From Amycolatopsis xylanica (GTDB lineage: Bacteria > Actinomycetota > Actinomycetes > Mycobacteriales > Pseudonocardiaceae): 64,000 bases of DNA. The stretch lies in NCBI RefSeq assembly GCF_900107045.1, contig NZ_FNON01000001.1, positions 1,426,001 to 1,490,000 on the forward strand, in the 5' to 3' direction. The translations under genes and the position numbers were made by a program. Positions 1 to 10,830 of this stretch are shown here, one piece after another. The first letter of the stretch is position 1; every line of letters starts with the position of its first letter. The notes below the pieces were generated by a model. The model worked only from the letters and a program-made list of their open reading frames with translations, searched no databases and had not been told where the DNA came from.

Positions 1-2
1 AC

Positions 3-3000
3 GGCACCGCCGACACCAAGTGGCTCGCCTGGACCCCCACCGCCTGGGCCCAGATCACCCTCTCCGAGCCCACCTCCATCACCCACTACGCGGTCACCTC
101 GGCCAACGACGCCCCCGAGCGCGACCCCAAGGACTGGGCACTCCAAGGCTCCAACGACGCGCTGACCTGGACCGACATCGACAAGCAGACCGGCCAGTCC
201 TACAGCGACCGCTTCCAGCAGAAGGACTACAAGCTCGCCGCACCCACCACGGCCTACAAGTACTTCCGCTTCGACGTCACCCGCAACAACGGCGGCCCGA
301 TCATGCAGGTCGCCGAACTGCTGCTCGCCAACGACGACCCCGCGCCGCCGCCGCTGCCCACCATGCGCACCTTCCCCGACTCCGGACCCACCTCCGGCTA
401 CACCAACAAGAACCGCGTCGGGTTCACCGGCCTGCGCGCCTACCGCTACTCCGGCAGCCAGACCGTCACCGGCCACGGCTGGTCGTACAACAAGATCTTC
501 GACGTCGACATCCCGGTCACCACCACGACCGAGCTCTCGTACAAGGTCCAGCCCCAGTTCATCAAGGACGACCTCAAGTACCCGAGCACCAACGTCGCCG
601 TCGATCTCGCCTTCACCGACGGCACCTACCTCAGCCAGCTCGGCGCCGTCGACCAGTACGGCTTCCCCCTCACCCCGCAGGGCCAGGGCGCCAGCAAGGT
701 CCTCTACACCAACCAGTGGAACCTCGTCCGCTCGAACATCGCACTCGCCGCGGGCAAGACCATCGACCGCATCCTGGTCGGCTACGACAACCCCAACGGC
801 CCTGGCCTGCTGCAGGGCTGGCTCGACGACATCAAGATCTCGGCGACCCCCACCCCGCCCGCCAGCCAGCGCCCCACCGACAACGTGCTGACCACCCGAG
901 GCACCCTCGCCAACAGCACCTTCTCGCGCGGCAACAACTTCCCCGCCACCGCCGTCCCGCACGGCTTCAACTTCTGGACCCCCGTCACCGACGCCGGCTC
1001 CAACAGCTGGCTCTACAACTACCACTCCGGCAACAACGCCCAGAACCTGCCGACACTCCAATCGTTCAGCGCCAGCCACGAACCCAGCCCCTGGATGGGT
1101 GACCGCCAAAGCTTCCAGGTCATGCCCTCACTCGCCACCGGCGTCCCCGACGCCAACCGCGAAAAGCGCCAGCTGGCCTTCAAACACGAAAACGAAACCG
1201 CACGCGCCCACTACTACGGCGTCCAGTTCGAGAACGGCATCAAAACCGAACTCGCCCCCACCGACCACGCCGCGCTCTTCCGCTTCACCTTCCCCGGCAC
1301 CGACGCCAACCTCATCTTCGACAACGTCAACAACAACGGCGGCCTCACCCTCGACACCACCGGCGGCACACTCAGCGGCTACACCGACGCCAAGAGCGGA
1401 CTCTCCGCGGGCGCCGGCCGCATGTTCGTCTACGCCACCTTCGACAAGCCCGTCACCGCCGGCGGCAAACTCCCCGGCGAAGGCCGCGACAACGTCCGCG
1501 GCTACCTGCGCTTCAACGGCCAGACCGTGAACATGCGCATCGCCACCTCGCTGATCAGCGTCGACCAGGCCAAGAAGAACCTCGCCCAGGAACTCGCACC
1601 CACCGCCACCCTCGAAAGCGTCCGCGACGCCGCGCAAAAGGCCTGGGACGAGAAACTCGGCGTCATCGAGGTCGAAGGCGCCTCCAAGGACCAGCTGACC
1701 ACCCTCTACTCCAACCTCTACCGCCTGTTCCTCTACCCCAACTCCGGGCACGAGAACACCGGCACCCCCGCCGCACCGGCCTACAAGTACGCCAGCTTCG
1801 TCTCCCCGAAGACCGGCGCCGACACCCCCACCCAGACCGGCTCGAAGATCGTCGACGGCCAGACCTACGTCAACAACGGCTTCTGGGACACCTACCGCAC
1901 CACCTGGCCCGCCTACTCACTCCTCACGCCCGACATGGCGGGCAAGATGATCGACGGCTTCGTCCAGCAATACCGCGACGGCGGCTGGATCTCCCGCTGG
2001 TCCTCACCCGGCTACGCCGACCTCATGACCGGCACCAGCTCCGACGTCGCCTTCGCCGACGCCTACCTCAAGGGCGTCAAGAACTTCGACGTCAAATCCT
2101 CCTACGACGCGGCACTGCGCAACGCCACCGTCACCCCGCCCAACAACGCCGTCGGCCGCAAGGGCGTCGACGAGGGCATGTTCCTCGGCTACGCGCCCAA
2201 CACCGCCGACCACGGCTTCTCCTGGTCGATCGAGGGCTACGTCAACGACTTCGGCATCGCCAACCTGTCGAAGAAGCTCTACGACGAAGCACCCGCCACC
2301 GACCCGCGCAAGCAGGAGTACCTCGCCAACTACGAGTACTTCACCAGCCGCGCCCAGCAGTACGTGAACCTCTTCGACCCCAGCGTCGGCTTCTTCCAGG
2401 GACGCGACGCCACGGGCAAGTTCAGCCGCGACAAGGCGCAGTACGACCCGCGCGTCTGGGGCATCGACTACACCGAAACCGACGGCTGGGGCATGGCGTT
2501 CTCCGTTCCCCAGGACGGACAAGGCCTCGCCAACCTCTACGGCGGCAAGGAAGGCCTCGCCAAGAAGCTCGACGCGTTCTTCGCCGACCAGGAGACCGCC
2601 GGCTTCCCCGGCACCTACGGCGGCGTCATCCACGAGATGCGGGAGGCCCGCGACGTCCGGATGGGCCAGCTCGGCCACTCCAACCAGGCGTCACACCACA
2701 CGATGTACATGTACGACTACGCAGGCCAGCCGTCCAAGACCCAGGCCAAGGTCCGTGAAGCACTCGGCCGGCTCTACACCGGCAGCGAGATCGGGCAGGG
2801 CTACGCGGGCGACGAGGACAACGGCGAGCAGTCGGCCTGGTGGACGTTCAGCGCGCTCGGCTTCTACCCGCTCCAGATGGGCAGCCCGAACTACGCCATC
2901 GGCTCCCCGCTGTTCACCAAGGCGACCGTCCACCTCGCCGGTGGCAAGAACCTGGTGATCAACGCGCCGAAGAACAGCTCGAAGAACATCTACGTGCAGG

Positions 3001-3986
3001 GCCTGCGCGTCAACGGCAAGCCCTACACCTCGACGTCCATCCCGCAGGACCTCATCGCCAAGGGCGGCACCCTCGACTTCGACATGGGCCCCACCCCGTC
3101 GAAGTGGGGCACCGGCCCCCACGACGCCCCGCCCTCCATCACCACCGGCGACGCGGCGCCGTCCCCGCTGCACGACCTGACCGGCCCCGGCAAGGGCACG
3201 GCCACCGGAGCGGACGTCGACGCCAACGCCGTCACCGCGATCTTCGACAACACCTCGCGGACCGAGTCGAAGGTGACCGCGCCGATCCAGTACCAGCTGG
3301 CGTCCACCAAGGAAGCAGCGACGATGTACACGCTGACCTCGGCGAAGATCCCGGGTGACGCGAAGAGCTGGACGCTCAAGGGTTCCTACGACGGCACGAA
3401 CTGGGCGGTCGCCGACGAGCGCACCGACCAGAGCTTCCAGTGGCGCCAGCAGACGCGGGCGTTCAAGGTGACCAACCCGGCGCACTTCAAGTACTACCGC
3501 CTCGAGGTCACCGCGACGTCCGGCGGCACCATGTCGCTGGCCGAGTTCGAGCTGCTCGGCAAGCCGGACGCGGTGTGCTCGAAGACGATCACCGGCACGC
3601 ACAACGGGCCGCTGACCGTCACCGGCACCGTCTGCCTCGACAACGCCACAGTCACCGGGCCGGTCACCGTGGCACCTGGCGCGACCCTGATCGCCACCGG
3701 CGGTTCGATCGGCGGCCCGCTGTCGTCGGCGAACGCCCAGCAGGTCGTGCTGGTCGGGACCAAGGTCGGCGGACCGGTGTCGATCACCGGCACCAAGGGC
3801 ACGGTCTCGATCGAGCAGGCGGACATCGGCGGCCCGGTCACCCTGACCGGCAACCACGGGCCGGTGCTCACGGCGAGTTCGGTCGGCGGGCCGCTGGCCT
3901 GCGCGGCCAACGCACCCGCGCCGTCGGACTACGCGCTGACGAACACGGTGCGCGGTCCCTCGGCCGGGCAGTGCGCCAAGTTCTAG
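3..3986 (+). CDS. GH92 family alpha-mannosidase, 5'-truncated by window edge
   Basis: Open from the first bases of the window to a TAG stop, so the N-terminus and any signal peptide lie outside. The visible protein (about 1,327 residues) begins inside a discoidin/F5-8 type C-like carbohydrate-binding module, then a GH92 N-terminal beta-sandwich and the catalytic barrel. The family-typical stretches YTETDGWGMAF and GDEDNGEQSAWW are present. A second F5/8-like region follows, then a ~110-residue C-terminal tail with repeated GPV/GPL segments, which looks like a beta-solenoid. GH92 enzymes are calcium-dependent exo-mannosidases acting on alpha-mannans or N-glycans, and this one is probably secreted. 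It is closely related to the next gene, so the pair looks like a tandem duplication. Function by family; substrate linkage unknown. Confidence 0.9.
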   Translation, partial: GTADTKWLAWTPTAWAQITLSEPTSITHYAVTSANDAPERDPKDWALQGSNDALTWTDIDKQTGQSYSDRFQQKDYKLAAPTTAYKYFRFDVTRNNGGPIMQVAELLLANDDPAPPPLPTMRTFPDSGPTSGYTNKNRVGFTGLRAYRYSGSQTVTGHGWSYNKIFDVDIPVTTTTELSYKVQPQFIKDDLKYPSTNVAVDLAFTDGTYLSQLGAVDQYGFPLTPQGQGASKVLYTNQWNLVRSNIALAAGKTIDRILVGYDNPNGPGLLQGWLDDIKISATPTPPASQRPTDNVLTTRGTLANSTFSRGNNFPATAVPHGFNFWTPVTDAGSNSWLYNYHSGNNAQNLPTLQSFSASHEPSPWMGDRQSFQVMPSLATGVPDANREKRQLAFKHENETARAHYYGVQFENGIKTELAPTDHAALFRFTFPGTDANLIFDNVNNNGGLTLDTTGGTLSGYTDAKSGLSAGAGRMFVYATFDKPVTAGGKLPGEGRDNVRGYLRFNGQTVNMRIATSLISVDQAKKNLAQELAPTATLESVRDAAQKAWDEKLGVIEVEGASKDQLTTLYSNLYRLFLYPNSGHENTGTPAAPAYKYASFVSPKTGADTPTQTGSKIVDGQTYVNNGFWDTYRTTWPAYSLLTPDMAGKMIDGFVQQYRDGGWISRWSSPGYADLMTGTSSDVAFADAYLKGVKNFDVKSSYDAALRNATVTPPNNAVGRKGVDEGMFLGYAPNTADHGFSWSIEGYVNDFGIANLSKKLYDEAPATDPRKQEYLANYEYFTSRAQQYVNLFDPSVGFFQGRDATGKFSRDKAQYDPRVWGIDYTETDGWGMAFSVPQDGQGLANLYGGKEGLAKKLDAFFADQETAGFPGTYGGVIHEMREARDVRMGQLGHSNQASHHTMYMYDYAGQPSKTQAKVREALGRLYTGSEIGQGYAGDEDNGEQSAWWTFSALGFYPLQMGSPNYAIGSPLFTKATVHLAGGKNLVINAPKNSSKNIYVQGLRVNGKPYTSTSIPQDLIAKGGTLDFDMGPTPSKWGTGPHDAPPSITTGDAAPSPLHDLTGPGKGTATGADVDANAVTAIFDNTSRTESKVTAPIQYQLASTKEAATMYTLTSAKIPGDAKSWTLKGSYDGTNWAVADERTDQSFQWRQQTRAFKVTNPAHFKYYRLEVTATSGGTMSLAEFELLGKPDAVCSKTITGTHNGPLTVTGTVCLDNATVTGPVTVAPGATLIATGGSIGGPLSSANAQQVVLVGTKVGGPVSITGTKGTVSIEQADIGGPVTLTGNHGPVLTASSVGGPLACAANAPAPSDYALTNTVRGPSAGQCAKF

Positions 3987-3993
3987 CCACCCT

Positions 3994-4043
3994 GGGGTCG
4001 TGAGTGGTATGACCGGTTAGAACCGGCCGTGCCACTCACGACC
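3994..4043. repeat. Intergenic palindrome, copy 1
   Basis: An interrupted inverted repeat with outer arms GGTCGTGAGTGG / CCACTCACGACC and a central palindrome ACCGGTTAGAACCGG. It begins 7 nt after the stop codon of the first mannosidase. Five further copies occur in the window (9243, 9537, 43803, 54338, 60240). Probably a transcription terminator or a resident palindromic repeat. Confidence 0.85.
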
Positions 4044-4173
4044 CGTATGCTCTGGGCTTGCTTTTGATCTTTGAGTGATTCAGGTTTTGCCCTTAAGAGC
4101 CACGCGGTATAGGCCGTTATACACTTCGAAGACTCGGTGAGTGCGCTCGCGGGCTTGCCGATACGGTGACCGG

Positions 4174-7100
4174 GTGACGGGCACCGGGTTCTTCTCCTCT
4201 TTCGAACCAAGCGATCCTCAGCCCTTGCTTCCCGGCATAGACACCGGGCCTGCCCACTCCCCCACTGCCAGGGAGAACGTCGGCTTCACCGGACTGCACG
4301 CCCTGCGCTTCACCGGCGGCGGGGTCCTGTTCGAAGTGGACGTGGCCGTCACCGCGCACAGTGAACTGTCCTATGTGGTGTTCCCCGAGGGTGATCTGCT
4401 CGTCACCCTCGACGTCGAGTTCGACGACGGTGGCCGCGCCGGCCTCACCACCGACCCGAAGTCGCTCTACCCGGACCAGTGGAACCTCGTCCGCAGACGG
4501 CTGGGCCGCTTCGCGGGCAGGCGGGTGCGCCGCATCCTGCTGCACGCCCAGTCCCCCGGTTGGCTCGACGACGTGCGCCTCGCCGAACGGCCCATCGAGA
4601 ACCGCGACCCGGTCGACTGGGTCCGCACCACCCGCGGCACCCACTCCAGCGGCGACTTCTCCCGCGGCAACACCTTCCCGGCCACGGCCGTGCCCCACGG
4701 GTTCAACTTCTGGACCCCGGTCACCAACTCGCGCGTGACCGACTGGATCTACGAGTACCACCGGCACAACACCGCCGAGAACCTCCCCGCGCTGGAGGCG
4801 TTCGGGCTCAGCCACCAGCCGAGCCCGTGGATGGGCGACCGGCACACCTTCCACGTCATGCCCGGCATCGGCCCGGTCGAGTCGGCGCGCTACAAGCGGT
4901 TGCTGACCTTCCGCCACGAGAACGAGACCGACCGGCCGCACCACTACGGCGTCGAGTTCGAGAACGGCATCACCACCGACATCGCGCCCACCGACCACGC
5001 CGCGATCTTCCGGTTCACCTTCCCCGAAGACCGCTCCTGGCTGCTGTTCGACAACGTCAACAACCGCGGCGGCCTGCGCGTCAAACCACACAAGCGCGTA
5101 CTGACCGGGCACACCTGGGTCCGCAGCAGGCTCTCCACCGGCGCACGGCGCATGTTCGTCTACGCCGAGTTCGACAAGCCCGCCAAGCACGGCGGCAAGC
5201 TCCGGCGGCCCTTCTGGCGGACCGTCACCGGCTACCTCGAGTTCGAGGCGCGCGAGGTCACCATGCGCATCGCGACCTCGCTGATCAGCCTCGACCAGGC
5301 CAAACGCAATCTGGAACTCGAGATCCCCGACGGCACCACCTTCGATGAGGTCCGCGACAACGCCCGCGCCGCCTGGCAGGACCTCCTCGGCCGCATCGAG
5401 ATCGAAGGCGCCACCGAGGACCAGCTGACCACCTTCTACTCCAGCCTCTACCGGCTCTACCTCTACCCGAACTCCGGCCACGAGGACACCCCCGACGGCG
5501 TCCGGCACGCCAGCCCGGTCATCCGCAGCCTCCGGCCCAGCACCCGCAAGCGCACCGGCGCCCGGATCGTCGACGGCGAGATGTTCGTCAACAACGGCTT
5601 CTGGGACACCTACCGCACCACCTGGCCCGCGTACGCGCTGCTCACCCCGAGCCGCTGCGCGCGCATGATCGACGGCTTCCTCCAGCAGTACCGCGAGGGC
5701 GGCTGGGTCTCCCGGTGGTCCTCCCCCGGCTACGCCAACCTCATGACCGGCACCAGCTCGGACGTCGCGTTCGCCGACGCCTATCTCAAGGGCGCCAACG
5801 ACTTCGACCTCCGCACCGCCTACGAGGCCGCGCTCAAGAACGCCACGGTCACCCCCACCGGCGCCGGCGTCGGCCGCAAGGGGCTCGGGGAGTCGATCTT
5901 CCTCGGCTACACGCCGACCAGCGTCGGCGAAGGCCTGTCCTGGGCACTCGAAGGCTGCATCAACGACTTCGGCATCGCCAACATGGCCACCGCGCTCGGC
6001 GACCGCGACAACGAGGCCTACTTCCGCCGCCGCGCCATGCAGTACGTCAACCACTTCGACCAGCGCGTCGGCTTCTTCCAGGGCCGTAACCGGGACGGCA
6101 GCTGGCACCACACGCCCGAGCAGTTCGACCCGGCAGCCTGGGGCGGCGACTACACCGAGACCAACGCCTGGAACACCGCGTTCTCCGTGCCCCATGACGG
6201 GCACGGCCTCGTCGCGCTGCACGGCGACCTCGAGTCCAAACTGGACAAGTTCTTCGCCACCCCGGAGACCGGCCGCAACCCCGGCGCGTACGGCGGCGTC
6301 ATCCACGAGATGACCGAGGCCCGCGACGTCCGGCTCGGCCAGTACGGGCACTCCAACCAGCCGTCACACCACATTCCCTACATCTACAACTACGCCGGCG
6401 CGCCGTCGAAGACCCAGCGGATCGTGCGCGAGGTGCTGAACCGCTGCTACCTCGGCAGCGAGATCGGCCAGGGCTACCCCGGCGACGAGGACAACGGCGA
6501 GATGTCCGCCTGGTACGTCTTCGGCGCGCTCGGCTTCTACCCGCTGGCCATCGGCAGCCCGTACTACGCGGTCGGCTCGCCGCTGTTCCCCAAGGTCACC
6601 ATCCACCTGGAGAACGGCGAAGACCTCGTCATCCGCGCGTCCGGCCACCAGTACCCGTACGTCCAGAACCTGCACGTCAACGGTGCGCCGCAGGCCATGC
6701 CGTTCCTCCCCCACGCCGCGCTCGCCAAGGGCGGGACCATCGACTTCACCCTCGGCCCGCAGCCGTCGCGCTGGGGTTCGGGCAGACCGCGCCCCCGCGT
6801 CCCCGCCCCGCTGCACGACCTGACCGGGACCGTCCACAGTGCACAAGGCACCAACGTCGAGGCGCTGATCGACGACACCACCCGCACCGAAGCCACCTTC
6901 CGCTCGACCACCGCGACCATCGAGTACACAGTGGACGGTCCACATCGGCCGGTCGAGATCTACACCCTCACTTCCGGAGCACGCGGCGGCGACCCGAAAT
7001 CCTGGGTGCTGGAAGGCTCCGACGACGGTACCGAGTGGACGGTCCTCGACGAACGCACCGATCAGGTGTTCCCGTGGCGCCGCCAGACCAGGCCGTTCCT

Positions 7101-7200
7101 GCTGAGCCGCCCGGTCACGTTCGGCCGGTATCGCCTGCGTATCACCGGCAGCTCCGCCAGCTGGATCACCCTGTCCCAATGGGAGCTACTGGCACTGTGA
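4174..7200 (+). CDS. GH92 family alpha-mannosidase (second copy)
   Basis: About 1,008 residues from a GTG at 4174. An in-frame GTG at 4141 would add 11 unconvincing residues; the protein beginning VTGTGFFSSFEP fits GH92 N-termini better. Conserved GH92 stretches include YTETNAWNTAF, VIHEMTEARDVRLGQ and GDEDNGEMSAWY. A C-terminal F5/8-like module (about residues 880-1008) ends the protein. It lacks the upstream copy's first carbohydrate-binding module and its GPV-repeat tail, and no signal peptide is evident, so it may act inside the cell or leave by another route. Its stop overlaps the start of the FUSC-family gene by 4 nt (GTGA), which implies translational coupling. Confidence 0.88.
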   Translation: MTGTGFFSSFEPSDPQPLLPGIDTGPAHSPTARENVGFTGLHALRFTGGGVLFEVDVAVTAHSELSYVVFPEGDLLVTLDVEFDDGGRAGLTTDPKSLYPDQWNLVRRRLGRFAGRRVRRILLHAQSPGWLDDVRLAERPIENRDPVDWVRTTRGTHSSGDFSRGNTFPATAVPHGFNFWTPVTNSRVTDWIYEYHRHNTAENLPALEAFGLSHQPSPWMGDRHTFHVMPGIGPVESARYKRLLTFRHENETDRPHHYGVEFENGITTDIAPTDHAAIFRFTFPEDRSWLLFDNVNNRGGLRVKPHKRVLTGHTWVRSRLSTGARRMFVYAEFDKPAKHGGKLRRPFWRTVTGYLEFEAREVTMRIATSLISLDQAKRNLELEIPDGTTFDEVRDNARAAWQDLLGRIEIEGATEDQLTTFYSSLYRLYLYPNSGHEDTPDGVRHASPVIRSLRPSTRKRTGARIVDGEMFVNNGFWDTYRTTWPAYALLTPSRCARMIDGFLQQYREGGWVSRWSSPGYANLMTGTSSDVAFADAYLKGANDFDLRTAYEAALKNATVTPTGAGVGRKGLGESIFLGYTPTSVGEGLSWALEGCINDFGIANMATALGDRDNEAYFRRRAMQYVNHFDQRVGFFQGRNRDGSWHHTPEQFDPAAWGGDYTETNAWNTAFSVPHDGHGLVALHGDLESKLDKFFATPETGRNPGAYGGVIHEMTEARDVRLGQYGHSNQPSHHIPYIYNYAGAPSKTQRIVREVLNRCYLGSEIGQGYPGDEDNGEMSAWYVFGALGFYPLAIGSPYYAVGSPLFPKVTIHLENGEDLVIRASGHQYPYVQNLHVNGAPQAMPFLPHAALAKGGTIDFTLGPQPSRWGSGRPRPRVPAPLHDLTGTVHSAQGTNVEALIDDTTRTEATFRSTTATIEYTVDGPHRPVEIYTLTSGARGGDPKSWVLEGSDDGTEWTVLDERTDQVFPWRRQTRPFLLSRPVTFGRYRLRITGSSASWITLSQWELLAL

Positions 7201-9248
7201 AACTCTGGGACTCCACAAGGGACCGGCTGGTCGCCTCCGACCCCGGCTTCGTCCGCCTGAAGCTCGGCCTCTCGGCCGTGCTCGGCATAGTCCTTTCCGT
7301 ACTCGCGCTCCTCCCGCTCCACCAGCCGCTCACGATCATGCTGGTCGGCGCGATCGCCGCGATGATGGCGGCGTTCACCGTCGGCGACGCCACCCCGCGC
7401 AAGCAGGCCGTCACCTTGCTGCTGGCGCTGGTCGTCGGCGCGGTCTCGCTCACCGTCGCGAGCCTCGGCACCGCCGTCCCGCCGCTCGACAGCATCCTGT
7501 TCGTGCTGCTCATCTTCGTCGCCGTGTACGCGCAGCGCTTCGGCAGCCGCGGCATCGCGCTCGGCTCAGTCGCCTTCTTCCTGTTCTTCTTCGCGATGTT
7601 CCTGCAGACGCACCTGCGCCAGGTTCCCTCGCTCCTGCTCGCGCTGACCGTCGGCATCGCCGCCAACGCGCTCGTCCGCTTCGTCCTGCTTCGCCGCCGC
7701 CCGGACGCCGAGTTCCTCCGTATCCGCCGCGCCTTCCGGGCCAGGCTCGGCGCCGTCGTCCGCGCGGCCGAGTCCTACCTCGCCAGCGGCGGCTCCGACC
7801 ACGCCCGCAAACAGCTCCGCACCGCCAATTCCCGCCTGCACGAGTGCGTGCTCCTCATCGAAGACACCGCACCCGACGTCATCGACGAGCAGGACGCCGG
7901 CTTGCTCCGCCGCCGCGCGATCGAGGTCGAACTGGCCGTCCAATGGCTCTCGATCACCACCCAGCGCACGGTCACCGAGGATCTCGCGCCCGCGAACCGT
8001 GACAAGCTCATCGCCAGCCTCCAGCGCTTCCACGCGCTCATCGAACGCGACCCGCGCGACCTCCCGCTCATCAGCGAGACCGGCGAGTTCAGCAAGATGC
8101 TCGTCGAAGGCAGCCGCATCGACGACCACCCCGAGCCAGGCGACGAACTCCGCCGCGCCATCGCCGAACTCGCACTCGCCGACGTCAATGCCCAGCGCGT
8201 GGCCGAACACGACAAGTCCGATGTGGACCCGGCCGAAGAGCCGGAGAAGACGCCCGCCTTCACCTACGACAACCAGACCCGCAGCGCCATCCAGGCGGTC
8301 GTGGGCGGCGGGCTCGCGGTGGTCGGCGGCGCGCTCGTCTCCCAGCAGCGCTGGTACTGGGCTGTATTGACCGTGTTCGTGGTGTTCATCGGCTCGTCGA
8401 CCGCGGGCGCCACCTTCGTCAAGGGCGCACGCAGGCTCGGCGGCACCCTGATCGGCATCGTCGGCGGCGTCGTGCTCGCGACGCTGGTCACCGGCAGCAC
8501 GGGCGCGACACTCGCGCTCATCCTGGTGTGCGTGTTCGGCGTGGTCTACATGTCCCGCGTGTCCCAGGTGATCATGGCGTTCTTCGTCACCGCCATGCTC
8601 GGGCTGCTCTACAGCCTCCTCGGCACCTTCAGCCTCGAAGTGCTGTGGATCCGCCTCGCCGAGACCGCCGTCGGCGCCGCCGCGGGCATCCTCGCCGCCG
8701 TGGTCATCGTCCCCGTCCGCACCCGCTCGGTCATGCTCGACGACACCGCGACCGTGCTCGAAGAACTCCGCGACTTCCTCGACCAGGCCGTGAAACTGTT
8801 GTCCGGCAGCGAAAACGTCAACATCATCGAGCTGTCCCGCGACCTCGACCGCGCAGTCGAGAAGGTCCGCGCGACCATCGAGCCCCTCACCCACCCGATC
8901 AACTTCAGCAGCGCCCGCCGCGACTACGGCTGGCACGTACTGACGGCTTTGGAGACCATCGCCTTCCGCGCCCGCCACGTGGCCGCGCGATCCCAGCCGG
9001 GTCTCCTGGCAGGCGAGGACCGCTTCCTCCTCTTCGCGGGCCGCATCAACGGCAACATCGGCGTCCTGCTCGACGCGGTCCGCGAGACCGGGAGCGACAA
9101 GCTCGTCCTCGACGACGGCACCCCGGTCTCGGACACCATCGTCGACGCCCAAGCCAGGTCCGTCCTGTCCAGCCTGGGCCAGCTCGACAGCGCCCTCATC
9201 GCGCTCGGCCGCGCCTTCGACCTCGAAGCCGTCCCCCGCCACTCGTGA
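7197..9248 (+). CDS. FUSC-family integral membrane protein (putative aromatic compound exporter)
   Basis: 683 residues from a GTG that overlaps the mannosidase stop. The layout is a block of about six hydrophobic helices (residues ~20-165), a long soluble segment (~170-355), a second block of about six helices (~360-505) and a C-terminal soluble domain. This duplicated arrangement is typical of the FUSC/aromatic acid exporter (AaeB-like) group. The substrate cannot be read from sequence. The 4-nt overlap with the GH92 gene shows cotranscription, though a functional link is not obvious. Its stop codon lies inside palindrome copy 2. There is no sign that it belongs to the polyketide cluster. 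Confidence 0.75.
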   Translation: MKLWDSTRDRLVASDPGFVRLKLGLSAVLGIVLSVLALLPLHQPLTIMLVGAIAAMMAAFTVGDATPRKQAVTLLLALVVGAVSLTVASLGTAVPPLDSILFVLLIFVAVYAQRFGSRGIALGSVAFFLFFFAMFLQTHLRQVPSLLLALTVGIAANALVRFVLLRRRPDAEFLRIRRAFRARLGAVVRAAESYLASGGSDHARKQLRTANSRLHECVLLIEDTAPDVIDEQDAGLLRRRAIEVELAVQWLSITTQRTVTEDLAPANRDKLIASLQRFHALIERDPRDLPLISETGEFSKMLVEGSRIDDHPEPGDELRRAIAELALADVNAQRVAEHDKSDVDPAEEPEKTPAFTYDNQTRSAIQAVVGGGLAVVGGALVSQQRWYWAVLTVFVVFIGSSTAGATFVKGARRLGGTLIGIVGGVVLATLVTGSTGATLALILVCVFGVVYMSRVSQVIMAFFVTAMLGLLYSLLGTFSLEVLWIRLAETAVGAAAGILAAVVIVPVRTRSVMLDDTATVLEELRDFLDQAVKLLSGSENVNIIELSRDLDRAVEKVRATIEPLTHPINFSSARRDYGWHVLTALETIAFRARHVAARSQPGLLAGEDRFLLFAGRINGNIGVLLDAVRETGSDKLVLDDGTPVSDTIVDAQARSVLSSLGQLDSALIALGRAFDLEAVPRHS

Positions 9249-9289
9249 GTGGCACGGCCGGTTCTAACCGGCCATACCACTCACGACCC
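9243..9289. repeat. Intergenic palindrome, copy 2
   Basis: Same family as the repeat at 3994, with CTCGTGAGTGG and CCACTCACGACCCC arms around GGCCGGTTCTAACCGGCC. The TGA stop of the FUSC gene is supplied by the left arm, so the hairpin forms right at the gene end, as expected for a terminator. Confidence 0.85.
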
Positions 9290-9350
9290 CTGACCTGCAG
9301 GAACCCGGGTTCCCGACCGCACTCGGGGGCCAGCAATCTCGCGTGCAGGA

Positions 9351-9513
9351 CGGGCAAAGACCCGTACGGGAGGCGCAAAGATCCGTACGGGACAGGCAAA
9401 GACTCAGCCTCGGGGTCTTTGCCCCTCGCGCACGAGTCGTTGCGCTTCCCGTACGCGAGTTTGCCGCTTGCGCACGCGAGTTTGCCCGTCCCGTACGCAT
9501 GGTCGCTGGTCCG
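9351..9513. repeat. Mini-array of direct and inverted ~20-bp units
   Basis: Three imperfect direct units of the type GGCAAAGAyCCGTACGGGA run rightward from 9351. They are followed by two or three inverted counterparts of the type TCCCGTACGCGAGTTTGCC. The two halves could pair into a large hairpin. There is no leader, no regular spacer and no nearby cas gene. The unit resembles degenerate intergenic repeats rather than a coding region. Confidence 0.65.
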
Positions 9514-9536
9514 CCACGACGAGCTCCCCGGTCAGG

Positions 9537-9586
9537 AGTCGTGAGTGTTTGGACCGGTTAGAACCGGCCGTACCACTCACGACCCC
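9537..9586. repeat. Intergenic palindrome, copy 3
   Basis: Third copy of the palindrome: AGTCGTGAGTG and CACTCACGACCCC arms around ACCGGTTAGAACCGG. It directly follows the mini-array and lies about 185 nt upstream of malate dehydrogenase. Confidence 0.85.
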
Positions 9587-9673
9587 TGGCGTCTGGGCGG
9601 GTTTTGGCTGCTTGAGTGGGAATTTCGCACCATGCCGAGCGGTATAGGGCGTTATACGCCTCTCCGGGCGTGA

Positions 9674-10759
<1,086 letters not shown>

Positions 10760-10788
10760 GGCTCCATCACCCGGGTTCTTTTGCAGCC

Positions 10789-10830
10789 AAGGCCCCGTCG
10801 GGAACTCTGGAGGTTCCTGGCGGGGCCTTA
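10789..10830 (+). terminator. Hairpin terminator after mdh
   Basis: Arms AAGGCCCCGTCGGGAAC and GTTCCTGGCGGGGCCTT pair with only wobble-type interruptions across a short loop, 30 nt after the mdh stop. A T-containing stretch follows. Confidence 0.75.

Noticed and set aside
4117..6351. A 744-codon open frame opposite the second mannosidase
   Set aside because: It mirrors the GH92 gene codon by codon, is rich in Ala/Gly/Val/Glu without domains, and is a high-GC shadow.
3..9248. Mannosidases and FUSC protein as part of the biosynthetic cluster
   Set aside because: No SARP box, mdh and a long intergenic gap lie between, and no deoxysugar chemistry requires them.
9351..9513. Possible CRISPR array
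   Set aside because: Units are inverted in the second half, spacing is irregular, spacers are absent and no cas genes are near.
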